Shown: piece by piece, positions 1 through 8,223 of the stretch
Numbering within the stretch: the stretch's first letter is position 1
Layout of the letters: every line of letters starts with the position of its first letter
Assembly (NCBI RefSeq): GCF_002043095.1
Contig: NZ_MVOC01000046.1
Span: 1 to 64,000, forward strand
DNA: 64,000 nt
Reading direction: 5' to 3'
From: Mycobacterium sp. AT1
GTDB lineage: Bacteria > Actinomycetota > Actinomycetes > Mycobacteriales > Mycobacteriaceae
The notes under the pieces: model-generated
Databases searched by the model: none
The model's input: only the letters and a program-made list of their open reading frames with translations
Told to the model about the DNA's origin: nothing
Program-made: the position numbers and the translations under genes

Positions 1-485
1 GTCACCGCGGCGACGTGGTCGGCGGTGCTGGCAGGCAGCGGCTGCGGAGCGACCGCGGCGGGCACCCCGGCGGGGACCTGGTCGGCGGTGACGAAGCCGG
101 CGACGATCGCGCCCTGCGAATATCCGCCGAGGACGATCTTGGTGGCGGGGCAGTTGGCCGCGGTGGCCTGCACGTGGTTGCCGGCGTCCCTGACGCCGTC
201 GATCACCGTGCTGGCGAACGCTTCTCGATTGTTGAAGTCGTCGCTGGCGGCGTAGTTCACCGGGTAGACGTCGAGGGTTCGCGGGCCCAGCTGGGCACGA
301 AGCGCGTCGACGTAGGACTGGCCGACGCCGCCGACGCCGGGTGCCTCACCGGTGCCACGGGCGAAGACGAGTTCGACGTCGGCGCAGGGTTCGGCCGTTG
401 CGGTGGGTGCTGTGGTGGTCGCGAGAATCGCTCCGGCGGAGACGACGGCGGCGCCGAGCAGGCGGGGCAGCTTGGTGTTTGTCAT
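1..485 (-). CDS. Cutinase-family secreted serine esterase (3' end outside window)
   Basis: Secreted alpha/beta hydrolase of the cutinase family, which in mycobacteria hydrolyses esters, lipids or polyesters outside the cell. The first 161 residues are present. A signal peptide runs to about residue 31 (cleavage expected in ATA-EPC). The mature start carries the family's ELVFARGTGE block, and the nucleophile elbow GYSQGA places the catalytic Ser near residue 123. The catalytic Asp and His lie beyond the window edge. The ATG at 485 is preceded by a GGTGGAG ribosome-binding site. It follows the permease gene on the same strand after 45 bases, so co-transcription is possible. The substrate cannot be told from the sequence. 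Confidence 0.93.
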   Translation of the reverse strand, partial: MTNTKLPRLLGAAVVSAGAILATTTAPTATAEPCADVELVFARGTGEAPGVGGVGQSYVDALRAQLGPRTLDVYPVNYAASDDFNNREAFASTVIDGVRDAGNHVQATAANCPATKIVLGGYSQGAIVAGFVTADQVPAGVPAAVAPQPLPASTADHVAAV

Positions 486-530
486 CTGCTCCACCTACCC
501 CGGCGACGGGTGACGAAAACCCTCGCCGGA

Positions 531-1961
531 TTAGCTGGACGTGACGTCACCCCGCACGTCGACGAAGGTCTCGGTGATGTCCTTGGGGCCGAACGGCCAG
601 GTCGTCTCGGCCTTGGCGTAGATCAGGAATGCGACGCAGCCGATGACGATCCAGCCCAGCGACAGCGCGATCGAGAGCCAGGTCGCCGAGTAGTAGACGT
701 ACACCCAGCCGACCAACGCGACGATCGTCGGCACCGGGTACAGCCACTGGCGATAGGGCCGTTGAAGATTGGGCTGGCGGCGGCGCAACACCACGATCGC
801 GGCCACCTGCGCCAGCGACTGGATGATCACCAGCGTGGCGACCGCGGCGTTGATGATGGTGGTCAGCGTGAACAGCGACCCGATGATGGTGATGACGCCC
901 ATGGCGATCACGCCCGCGGTGGGCAGGTTCAGCTTCGGGTGCAGCTTGGCGAACACCGACAGGAAGACCTTGTCGCGGGCCGCTTCGAACGGCACGCGGG
1001 ATCCGCCGAGCAGACCGGCGAACACCGAGCCGATGGCGGCGACCACGATCAGCGCGGTAATGATCTGTGCCGCAGTCGAACCCCAGGCCTGTTCGAGTAC
1101 TGAGGAGGCGACGGAGGTGGAGGCCTTGATCTCGTCGAGCGGCAGGGAGCCGAGCACACCGATCTGCAGCAGGAAGTAGATGCTCATGATGCCGAGGATG
1201 GAGAACACGATGGACCGCGGGATGGTGCGGCCGGGGTCGCGCATCTCGCCGCCGAGGTAGGCGGTGGTGTTGTAGCCGAGGTAGTCGTAGACGGCGATGA
1301 TCAGACCGGCGCCGAGGCCCGCCCAGAAGGTGCCGTGCGAACCGAAGGCGCCGGGGGTGAAGTCGAAGGCCTGCGCGGCGCTGAAGTGGCTGTACGCGGC
1401 GATGATCGTGCTGAAGACGGCGACGAGCATGACGACGAACAGGACGGTGGTGAGCTTGCCGATCTGGCCGATCTTCCTGAACAGGGCCGCCATGATCACC
1501 AGCGTGATGCCGACGCCAATCAGCTTGCCCAGCGCCGTGTTTCCGCCGTCGCCGCTCACTCCGGGGATCAGGTAGCCCAGGTATTGGACCAGGCCGATGA
1601 TGCCGGTGGACATGATCAGCGGGATGAACAGCACCGCGCTCCACACGAAGAGGAACGGCATGAGACGGCCGGTGCGGTACTGGAAGGCTTCGCGGAGGTA
1701 GAGGTAGGTGCCGCCGGCGCCGGGCATGGCGGCGCCGAGCTCGGCCCAGATGAGGCCGTCGGCGAGGGCGAGGAGGGCGCCGATGATCCAGCCGAACATG
1801 GCCTCCGGCCCGCCGAAGGTGGCGACCATCGCGGGGATGGTGACGAAGGGCCCGATGCCGCACATCTGGGTCATGTTGATCGCGGTGGCCTGCAGCGGGC
1901 CGATTTGGCGTTCCAGCGCCGGCTGCTGGGGCGTCGAGGCTCCGGTGGTCGGTGAGCTCAT
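531..1961 (-). CDS. APC-superfamily amino-acid permease
   Basis: Integral membrane transporter of the amino acid-polyamine-organocation superfamily, 476 residues with about twelve hydrophobic segments. The first membrane segment has the family pattern (ATAINMTQMCGIGPFVTIP), and conserved GG.R.PFE.ARD loop residues follow around residue 340. The start at 1961 is chosen because AAGGAGGTG lies seven bases upstream; a longer frame to 2123 would run through the divergent promoter and operator. It is divergent from the ROK regulator and shares a 110-base control region with it, so the ROK protein may control it (inference). Its substrate is not readable from the sequence; an amino acid or amino sugar derivative would suit the nagB neighbourhood. 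Confidence 0.92.
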   Translation of the reverse strand: MSSPTTGASTPQQPALERQIGPLQATAINMTQMCGIGPFVTIPAMVATFGGPEAMFGWIIGALLALADGLIWAELGAAMPGAGGTYLYLREAFQYRTGRLMPFLFVWSAVLFIPLIMSTGIIGLVQYLGYLIPGVSGDGGNTALGKLIGVGITLVIMAALFRKIGQIGKLTTVLFVVMLVAVFSTIIAAYSHFSAAQAFDFTPGAFGSHGTFWAGLGAGLIIAVYDYLGYNTTAYLGGEMRDPGRTIPRSIVFSILGIMSIYFLLQIGVLGSLPLDEIKASTSVASSVLEQAWGSTAAQIITALIVVAAIGSVFAGLLGGSRVPFEAARDKVFLSVFAKLHPKLNLPTAGVIAMGVITIIGSLFTLTTIINAAVATLVIIQSLAQVAAIVVLRRRQPNLQRPYRQWLYPVPTIVALVGWVYVYYSATWLSIALSLGWIVIGCVAFLIYAKAETTWPFGPKDITETFVDVRGDVTSS

Positions 1962-1985
1962 CACGCACCTCCTTCGTTGTAGTTT

Positions 1986-2004
1986 GTTAGTAAAGTTTCT
2001 TAAC
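1986..2004. promoter_or_regulatory. Palindromic ROK-type operator between permease and ROK gene
   Basis: GTTAGTAAAGTTTCTTAAC is a near-perfect inverted repeat (14 of 19 positions) of the GTTAnnAAAnTTTnnTAAC type, an AT-rich island in GC-rich DNA. It sits between the divergent starts at 1961 and 2072. ROK repressors typically bind AT-rich palindromes of this form, so autoregulation and control of the permease are inferred. Confidence 0.6.
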
Positions 2005-2071
2005 ATACTCGGCGCAAGTGTGCGAGAGTTCGTGTGTAAATTCTGGAGTCGACGAGGACGGGGAGGTGGCG

Positions 2072-3268
2072 GTGGACGGCCGTACGGCACCGCAGGCGGG
2101 GACCCCGGCGAGCATGCGCGCACTCAACCAGCGGCTGGTGCTCGACCGGCTGCGCGAACACGGCGAGGCGACGCGGCCGGAGATCGCCGGTCACACCGGG
2201 TTGTCCAAACCCACTGTCGGACAAGCGCTTCTCGACCTCGAACAGCACGGACTGGTGCAGGCGATCGGCCGCCGGTTGGACCGACCCGGCCGGGCCGCGG
2301 TGGTCTACCGCACCGCGCCGGACGCCGGCCACATCGTCGGAGTCGACGTCGGTCGGCGGGTGGTGCACGTCGCGGTGGCCAACCTGGACGGCGTCGTGGT
2401 GTCCCGCGTCGAGCAGCCGAACCGCAGCCGTTCCGGTGCCATGCTGGTGCGCATCGTGCACGAATCGGTCGCCCGCGCCGTCGCCGAAGCCGGGCTGACG
2501 GGAGACGACATCGTCGTCACCGTGGTCGGCACGCCAGGCATCCCCGACACCGAGACCGGCACCGTGCACCGCTCGCCGAACCTGCCCGGCTGGGAGCGGC
2601 GCGGACTGCTCGGCGAGCTGATGGAGTTGCTCGGCGCCAACGGCTCGACGGTGCTGGTGGAGAACGACGCGAACCTGTGTGCGGTCGGCGAGCATGCCCG
2701 CGGCGCGGCCCAGGGCGTCGACGTGGTGGCGTGCCTGACCGTCGGTACCGGCATCGGCATGGGAATCCTGGTTGGCGGCAACCTGTTCCGCGGTGCCCGC
2801 GGGGCGGCGGGGGAGATCGCCGACCTGCCCTACGGCCGGGTTCCGGCCGGGGTGACGTCGCATCGGCCCGGGCCCGTGGAGGTGGTGGCGGCCGGTGACG
2901 CGGTGGTGTCGGCGGCCCGCTCCGCGGGGCTTTCGCTGTCGACGGCCAAGGCAGTGTTCGAGGCGGCCCGCGCCGGCGACGAGCGCGCGGTGCGGGTGGT
3001 GGCCGACGAGGCGTCCAAGCTGGCGCGGGTGGTCTCGGTGGTCACCGCCGTGTTGGACCCGGGGCTGATCGTGTTGGCGGGCGGCATCGGCCGCAACGTC
3101 GACCTGCTGGCCGACCCGATGCGCCGCGAACTGGCCGAGACGATTCCCTTGGTGCCCGACATCGTCGGGGGAGAGCTGGGGGACGACGCCGTTCTGGTCG
3201 GGGCGATCGCCACGGCGATGGACACGGCGTGGGACCTGGTGTTCGAGCGAAGGGTGTTGGGACGGTAG
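2072..3268 (+). CDS. ROK-family transcriptional regulator
   Basis: Sugar-responsive repressor of the ROK family. An N-terminal winged helix (LNQRLVLDRLREHGEATRP, then the recognition segment GLSKPTVGQALLDLEQHGL) is followed by an actin-like sugar-binding/kinase-type fold with VGVDVG and LTVGTGIGMGILVGG phosphate motifs. The usual CxCGxxGCxE zinc motif after GAAGEI is missing (LPYGRVPAG instead), so zinc binding and kinase activity are unlikely. The GTG at 2072 has GGGAGG five bases upstream; an ATG at 2018 is an alternative. The stop overlaps the nagB start (TAGTG), so the two are translationally coupled. It probably senses an amino-sugar phosphate (inference from nagB). Confidence 0.88.
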   Translation: MDGRTAPQAGTPASMRALNQRLVLDRLREHGEATRPEIAGHTGLSKPTVGQALLDLEQHGLVQAIGRRLDRPGRAAVVYRTAPDAGHIVGVDVGRRVVHVAVANLDGVVVSRVEQPNRSRSGAMLVRIVHESVARAVAEAGLTGDDIVVTVVGTPGIPDTETGTVHRSPNLPGWERRGLLGELMELLGANGSTVLVENDANLCAVGEHARGAAQGVDVVACLTVGTGIGMGILVGGNLFRGARGAAGEIADLPYGRVPAGVTSHRPGPVEVVAAGDAVVSAARSAGLSLSTAKAVFEAARAGDERAVRVVADEASKLARVVSVVTAVLDPGLIVLAGGIGRNVDLLADPMRRELAETIPLVPDIVGGELGDDAVLVGAIATAMDTAWDLVFERRVLGR

Positions 3269-3977
3269 TGGACGTCATCGTTGAGCGGGACGAGGCGGCG
3301 TGCGGCGCGACCGTGGCCGACGTGTTCGACCGCGCGGTCCGTTCAGGGGCAACGACTTTGGGGTTGGCGACGGGGTCGTCGCCGCTGTCGGTGTACCGGG
3401 AGCTGATTCGTCGGCACCGCGAGGAGGGGTTGTCATTCGCGGCGGTTCGGGCGTTCCTGTTAGACGAGTACGTGGGGTTGCCGACGGGGCATCCGCAGTC
3501 GTACGCGCAGGTGATCCGGACGGAGTTCGCCGACCACGTCGACCTGGGGGGCGTGTTCGGGCCGGACGGAGGCGCTTCTGACTTGTATTCTGCGGCAAGC
3601 GCTTACGACGCGCTGGTCGTCTCGTCCGGGCCGGTGCACGTGCAGCTGTTGGGGATCGGCGCCAACGGGCACATCGGGTTCAACGAACCGGGGTCTGCCT
3701 TGGACTCGCGGACGCGGGTGACGACACTGACGTCACAGACGCGTCAAGACAATGCGCGATTCTTCAGGAGCATCGACGAGGTGCCCCACCGCGTCATCAC
3801 GCAGGGGTTGGGCACGATCAGCTCGGCCCGGCATTTGGTGTTGATCGCGACGGGGGAGCACAAGGCGGCGGCGGTGGCGGCGGCACTGGAGGGTCCCGTG
3901 ACTCCGGAGTGCCCGGCGTCGGTGTTGCAGTTGCATCCGCGGGTGACTGTGGTGGTGGATGTGGGGGCGGCTAAGGA
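3096..3977. repeat. Direct repeat, left copy (ROK 3' end plus nagB)
   Basis: This segment recurs at 7212-8080, shifted by 4116 bases. The copies encode about 94% identical NagB residues and an identical ROK C-terminus. They flank the type VII effector-like cassette at 3996-7130. The left copy is intact, and the right copy carries a 12-base deletion and a frameshift. Confidence 0.9.
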
Positions 3978-3999
3978 GCTGGAACGGATTGGCCTGTGA
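3268..3999 (+). CDS. nagB: Glucosamine-6-phosphate deaminase (NagB family)
   Basis: Cytosolic enzyme converting glucosamine-6-phosphate to fructose-6-phosphate and ammonia, the last step of amino-sugar catabolism. It has 243 residues, the usual length for the short NagB class. Visible motifs are the phosphate loop GLATGSSPLSVYREL, the catalytic LDEYVGLP loop, and GIGANGHIGFNEPGS followed by TSQTRQDNARFF. The GTG start overlaps the ROK stop by one base, and its own TGA overlaps the GTG of the next gene. No nagA lies in the window. A decayed second copy is present at 7384. Confidence 0.92.
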   Translation: MDVIVERDEAACGATVADVFDRAVRSGATTLGLATGSSPLSVYRELIRRHREEGLSFAAVRAFLLDEYVGLPTGHPQSYAQVIRTEFADHVDLGGVFGPDGGASDLYSAASAYDALVVSSGPVHVQLLGIGANGHIGFNEPGSALDSRTRVTTLTSQTRQDNARFFRSIDEVPHRVITQGLGTISSARHLVLIATGEHKAAAVAAALEGPVTPECPASVLQLHPRVTVVVDVGAAKELERIGL

Positions 4000-4625
4000 A
4001 CGTTCCCTTCGTCGTTGCGACGTTCCTCGGCCTCCTGCTCCCAATCTTCGCCCCGCGCAACGACATCACCCTAGGTCGCCGAATGTTCTGGTCGGGGGTG
4101 GGCGTGGGCGTGGTGTCGGCGTTCTTCATCGCGTTCCCGCCGGACTGGAAGTCCGGTGCCCAGTTGTCGGCCGTCGTCGCGTTCATGATGCTCGGGACCG
4201 CCTACTTCACCAGTCCGTATCTTAAGTTTCGCGGGAAGATCCACGCCGCCTACCGGGCGGACGTCGAGGCCGAGGAACCACCTCGTCGGTCACGGCCTGG
4301 CGCGACCCGTGGGTTACTCACGTCGGCGCGAAAGCTGTGGTGGTTCATCGTGGCGGGGATGGCGCTGTGCACGTTCAACGTCGTCCAGCCCGCCCTGACG
4401 GGGGACGATCCGCGACTCGCGGTGACGATGGCGGCCGCAGCCGCCGTCATCGCGGTCGGCTTCGGTTTTGCCGAGGGGCGGGCCGGTGACCCGATCGCTC
4501 AGGGACAGACTCTGCCGTTCGTCGTCGCCTCGATCGTCACCGCAGGCATCTTCGCCGTTTTGTACGTCGGCGCCCGTGCGGTGGGCAAGAGGAAGCGAAC
4601 ACCGGGTGATCCGGGCTGCAACTGA
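3996..4625 (+). CDS. Unknown integral membrane protein, first gene of T7SS-like cassette
   Basis: 209-residue protein with hydrophobic segments at about residues 3-18, 30-47, 55-72, 110-130, 143-160 and 172-192, and a basic cytoplasmic loop rich in Arg and Pro in the middle. I do not recognise a named family. The GTG start overlaps the nagB stop (GTGA), so it is coupled to that operon. Downstream lie an EspC-like gene and a WXG effector-like gene on the same strand, which suggests an accessory or immunity role in a type VII secretion-linked cassette (inference). Confidence 0.75.
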   Translation: MNVPFVVATFLGLLLPIFAPRNDITLGRRMFWSGVGVGVVSAFFIAFPPDWKSGAQLSAVVAFMMLGTAYFTSPYLKFRGKIHAAYRADVEAEEPPRRSRPGATRGLLTSARKLWWFIVAGMALCTFNVVQPALTGDDPRLAVTMAAAAAVIAVGFGFAEGRAGDPIAQGQTLPFVVASIVTAGIFAVLYVGARAVGKRKRTPGDPGCN

Positions 4626-4695
4626 GAATTGCCGACCTCCGGCAACCCCTGCATACCGGACAATGGGAGGGAAACGGGGATGGCGAGGGGTGGAG

Positions 4696-4980
4696 ATGCA
4701 GGTCGATCCGCAGGTGTTGCGCGCGCTGGCGGGACAAGCCGACAGCGTCGCGGGTGCAGTGACGTCCGCAGACGTGGGAACGAAGGTGGTTACGGCGGCC
4801 GACGGCTTGCCCGGCTCGACGACCCAGTGGGCGGTCCATACGGTCGGAGACCACTTCACCCAGCAGGCGAAGAAGCTGGCCGACGACGTCACCAAGATGG
4901 GGCAAGCAGTGCGCGGCGCGGGCGACAAGTTCGAAGTCGCCGACGACGCGCTCGCGAAGTCCTTTGACGGGTTGTTCTAG
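4696..4980 (+). CDS. EspC-like ESX secretion-associated small protein
   Basis: 94-residue, mostly helical, cysteine-free protein resembling the EspC/DUF2580 family of ESX-1-associated proteins. The pattern is an N-terminal MQVDPQVLRALAG, a helix-turn-helix hairpin and a C-terminal FEVADDALAKSFDGLF. Family members are exported by type VII systems, usually with a larger partner. The next gene starts four bases after its stop, as expected for a co-secreted pair. The ATG at 4696 follows GAGGGG; a GTG two codons upstream is the alternative. Confidence 0.78.
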   Translation: MQVDPQVLRALAGQADSVAGAVTSADVGTKVVTAADGLPGSTTQWAVHTVGDHFTQQAKKLADDVTKMGQAVRGAGDKFEVADDALAKSFDGLF

Positions 4981-4983
4981 ACG

Positions 4984-6357
4984 ATGCTTCCGTCACGATC
5001 CACCCTGCGAGGTTGGAACCCGGACTCGTTGACCACGTCGGCAACGGCGGTCTCTGCCGGGGCGACAACGGTGGCTGACGCGGTGAAGGACTTCGACGAC
5101 TCCTGCCACCGCATGCCCGAGACGAAGGCATGGTCGGGTCGGTCGCAGCAGGCGGCGTCGGTGATGTTTGGACGGGCAGAGCGCAACGCCACGGCGTTCG
5201 CCGCGTACGCACACGACCTGGCGGAGGCGCTTCGGCACGGCAGCGAGACGATCGGCCCGGCCCGGGCCGCGCTCTTGGCCAAGGCCGACCAGGTGGATGC
5301 GGGCCCGTTGGAGGTGACCGACCAGTGGGTGGTGCTCATCGACCCGGTCAAGATGTCGGCTGAGGAGATGGCGAAGCTCGAAGAGTTGGCGCGATTGGAG
5401 CAGGAAGCCGTCAACCGCATGCTGACGGCGGTGGGGGACGCCGATGACGCCACCGCGAACGCTGTTGTGGCCGCGGGTAAATCGCGTGGCTTCGTCGAAG
5501 CGGGCCCGCCCACGGATATCGGTTCGATGATGATGCCGGTCGCACAGCGTCCAGGTGACCAGGTGCCCGATCCGCGCGATCCGATCGGTGTCGTGGCGCA
5601 GGAGGCGATCCGCAACGGAGACATGTCGGTGAAGATCCGCGAGGTCAGCGAGCCGGTGAAGAACCAATACGGTGACGAGGTCACCACGGTGACGATGCAG
5701 GACGGCAGCAAGCAGGTGCTGACGAAGTACGATCCGTTCGATTGGCCGAGCAAGGGCAACTTCAACTCGATCACGCAGTACGACAAGGACGGCAACGAGG
5801 TGTCGGAAACCAGTTCCTGGCACGACTACGGCACGGATTGCGATCAAACCACCATCACGTGGCCCAACGGCGCCTCCTTCATGATGTCGATGGATCAGTC
5901 GGGCACCAGGAGCGCGGGATTCACCACGCCCTTGGGGAAGCACTCCGCTGTGCCGGTCGAGTTGATCGACGACATGTCGAACAATGCCGGCGGCCTGATG
6001 TCCGGCTTGGAGAAGCACATAAAGGGCGGCGGTTCCTTGCCCATGGTGACCGCCGAGTCGCTCGAGAACGTCGGCAAGACAGCCAAATTCGGCGGGCCAG
6101 CCTTGAGCTTCGCGACGACAGTCTTCGACATGGCAATGGCCGACTCGGGTCGTGACAAGTGCATTGCCGCGGTGGCTGGCGCGGGCGGTTTCGGCGGGGG
6201 CTGGGGAGGAGCAGAGGCGGGCGCCGCTGCCGGTGCGCTCTTTCCTCCTGCCGCACCGGTTTTGGTGCCGACCCTCGCTGTGGGTTTCGGCATCGCTGGC
6301 GGGTTCTACGGCGCCGATCTCGGAAAATTCGTCGGAGAGATCGTATGTCCTTACTGA
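4984..6357 (+). CDS. Large type VII-linked effector-like protein with WXG motif and glycine-zipper C-terminus
   Basis: 457-residue protein. The first ~100 residues form a WXG100-like helical hairpin with a W-S-G turn (KAWSGRSQQAASVMFGRAE). The middle (about 220-300) is rich in Tyr, Asp and Trp with beta-like repeats (TKYDPFDWPSKGNFN). The end (about 385-450) is a Gly/Ala-rich hydrophobic stretch (GGFGGGWGGAEAGAAAGALF) that could insert in membranes. It lies four bases after the EspC-like gene and overlaps the next membrane-protein gene by 13 bases. That layout suits a secreted effector followed by an immunity or anchoring protein (inference). No enzymatic motif was recognised. Confidence 0.75.
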   Translation: MLPSRSTLRGWNPDSLTTSATAVSAGATTVADAVKDFDDSCHRMPETKAWSGRSQQAASVMFGRAERNATAFAAYAHDLAEALRHGSETIGPARAALLAKADQVDAGPLEVTDQWVVLIDPVKMSAEEMAKLEELARLEQEAVNRMLTAVGDADDATANAVVAAGKSRGFVEAGPPTDIGSMMMPVAQRPGDQVPDPRDPIGVVAQEAIRNGDMSVKIREVSEPVKNQYGDEVTTVTMQDGSKQVLTKYDPFDWPSKGNFNSITQYDKDGNEVSETSSWHDYGTDCDQTTITWPNGASFMMSMDQSGTRSAGFTTPLGKHSAVPVELIDDMSNNAGGLMSGLEKHIKGGGSLPMVTAESLENVGKTAKFGGPALSFATTVFDMAMADSGRDKCIAAVAGAGGFGGGWGGAEAGAAAGALFPPAAPVLVPTLAVGFGIAGGFYGADLGKFVGEIVCPY

Positions 6358-7130
6358 CATTGCCCGAGCCAGCACATTGGCCGGAAGGTCAACGACGCTT
6401 GACCAAGCTGACGCTGGCCGTGGCCTTGTTCGTGGCGATTGGGATCTTCGTCGGCGTTAGGGAAATCGCCAACGGCAACTTATTGGAAGGCGCGGTCGCA
6501 TTCGGCTTCCTGCCATTGTTCTTAGCGGTTGTCATTGCGGTGCAGCTAATGTCTCGCCGCCCGACCGTTCTTCGTGCCAGCCATGACCGCACCGGAACCG
6601 TCTTCAGGCCGAATCGGGTCATAACCACTGTGGCGTTTAGCCTGCTCGTCTACTTCATTCCGTTCGGGCTGGCCGTAGTGGCCCTCACGCTGACAGGCCA
6701 ACTACACCTTTTCGCGTCCCGGCATGGACAGGCAGTCGCCGTCATCGGGATGGCCCTCGCAACGTGTACTGCCCTCACGGGACTTCTAACTGCTTGGCGC
6801 CGCGGCGGTGTCGGCTATGTGAAGCTCACGCCTACGGGCGTCGAGGTCGCCGACATCAAGAGCACGGAGATCGTGGCGTGGGAGGACGTCGTCGGCGTCG
6901 ACGATCACTCCGAGGTCAACAAGAAGACCCGCAAGGCCGTCGTGCTCCGCCGTCGGGACGGCACTGAGAAGACCATCGACGGCTGCGACTTCTACGTGCC
7001 GAATGGTGTCGGGCTGTACTGGATGGTGCGGCATTACTGGCATCACGCTGATGACCGTCCCGAGCTGACCGACGACCGTGCGATGGTGCGACTCGGTGAA
7101 GGACGGTTCGACACCAGTGAGGACGGTTAG
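6345..7130 (+). CDS. Unknown membrane protein, possible immunity partner of the preceding gene
   Basis: 261 residues with four hydrophobic segments (about 21-40, 46-66, 89-112 and 125-145), then a soluble C-terminal half rich in charged residues (VKLTPTGVEVADIKST, AWEDVVGVDDHSEVNKKTRK) that looks like a PH-type beta domain. The ATG at 6345 lies inside the 3' end of the effector-like gene and has GGAGAG five bases upstream, so the pair is translationally coupled. Membrane-bound partners placed like this often protect from or localise the upstream effector (inference). Confidence 0.75.
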   Translation: MSLLTLPEPAHWPEGQRRLTKLTLAVALFVAIGIFVGVREIANGNLLEGAVAFGFLPLFLAVVIAVQLMSRRPTVLRASHDRTGTVFRPNRVITTVAFSLLVYFIPFGLAVVALTLTGQLHLFASRHGQAVAVIGMALATCTALTGLLTAWRRGGVGYVKLTPTGVEVADIKSTEIVAWEDVVGVDDHSEVNKKTRKAVVLRRRDGTEKTIDGCDFYVPNGVGLYWMVRHYWHHADDRPELTDDRAMVRLGEGRFDTSEDG

Positions 7131-7211
7131 CTGCGCGGCGTCAGCTTGATGGCGGCGCGGTTGCGGGATCGTTGATCGACTGTGCCTGCCTGCCTGCCTC
7201 GCCGTCCCGTT

Positions 7212-7384
7212 ACGTCGACCTGCTGGCCGACCCGATGCGTCGCGAACTGGCCGAGACGATTCCGTTGGTGCCCGACATCGTCGGGGGAGAGCTGGGGGAC
7301 GACGCGGTGCTGGTCGGGGCGATTGCGACGGCGATGGACACGGCGTGGGACTTGGTGTTCGAGCGAAGGGTGTTGGGGCGGTAG
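7212..7384 (+). pseudogene. ROK regulator 3'-end fragment (duplicated)
   Basis: Encodes VDLLADPMRRELAETIPLV and the rest of the last 56 residues of the ROK protein, identical in amino-acid sequence to 3097-3268, but has no start or DNA-binding region. Homology with the left copy begins at 7212 (ACGTCGACC). The preceding ~80 bases include a CCTGCCTGCCTGCC tandem run and match nothing else here. Confidence 0.88.
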
Positions 7385-8080
7385 TGGACGTCATCGTTGA
7401 GCGGGACGAGGCGGCGTGCGGTGTGACGGTCGCGGACGTCTTCGACCGGGCCGTGCGGTCGGGGGCTGGGACTTTGGGATTGGCGACGGGGTCGTCGCCG
7501 CTGTCGGTGTACCGGGAGTTGATCCGCCGGCACCGCGAGGAGGGGCTGTCGTTCGCGGCGGTTCGGGCGTTCCTGCTGGACGAGTACGTGGGGCTACCGG
7601 TGGGGCATCCGCAGTCCTACGCGCAGGTGATCCGGACGGACTTCGCTGACCATGTCGACCTGGCGGGTGTGTTCGGCCCGGACGGGGGAGCTGTTGACTT
7701 AGATTCTGCGGCAGCCTCTTACGACGCGCTGGTCGTCTCGGCGGGACCGGTGGACGTGCAGTTGTTGGGGATTGGCGCCAACGGGCACATCGGGTTCAAC
7801 GAGCCGGGGTCTGCCTTGGACTCGCGGACGCGGGTGACGACGCTGACGTCGCAGACGCGCCAGGACAATGCGCGGTTCTTTAACAGCATCGACGAGGTGC
7901 CGCGCCGTGTCATCACGCAGGGGTTGGGCACGATCAGCTCGGCCCGGCATCTGGTGTTGATCGCGACGGGGGAGCACAAGGCGGCGGCGTTGGAGGGGCC
8001 CGTCACGCCGGAGTGCCCGGCGTCGGTGTTGCAGTTGCATCCGCGGGTGACGGTGGTGGTGATGTTGGGGCTGCGGAGGG
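7212..8080. repeat. Direct repeat, right copy
   Basis: Partner of 3096-3977. Its position after the cassette fits integration by homologous recombination that left a merodiploid ROK-nagB segment. Alignment fades after about 8080. Confidence 0.88.
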
Positions 8081-8223
8081 GTTGGGGAGTCGGGACCAAC
8101 CGCTCGGCGCAGACCAACATGCGGCAGAACACTCTTGGAACGTTAGGCCACTGCGTCGGTCGACTGGATCTCACTAGAGTCCGTGACGACGTCAGTCAAA
8201 GCGGCCAGCGCCTCCGAGAGTAG
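7384..8223 (+). pseudogene. Second, decayed nagB copy
   Basis: Reads as NagB from the GTG at 7384 with about 94% identity to the copy at 3268. It lacks four residues in the AAAVAAALEG segment and then loses one base near 8061 (GTGGTGATG versus GTGGTGGATG). Restoring that base gives DVGAAEGLG, matching DVGAAKELE of the intact copy. After the shift the frame runs on into unrelated sequence to 8223, overlapping the antisense 3' end of the next gene. Catalytic loops are kept, so residual activity cannot be excluded. Confidence 0.8.

Noticed and set aside
531..2123. Longer permease start at 2123
   Set aside because: It would run through the divergent ROK operator and into the ROK gene; AAGGAGGTG marks the ATG at 1961.
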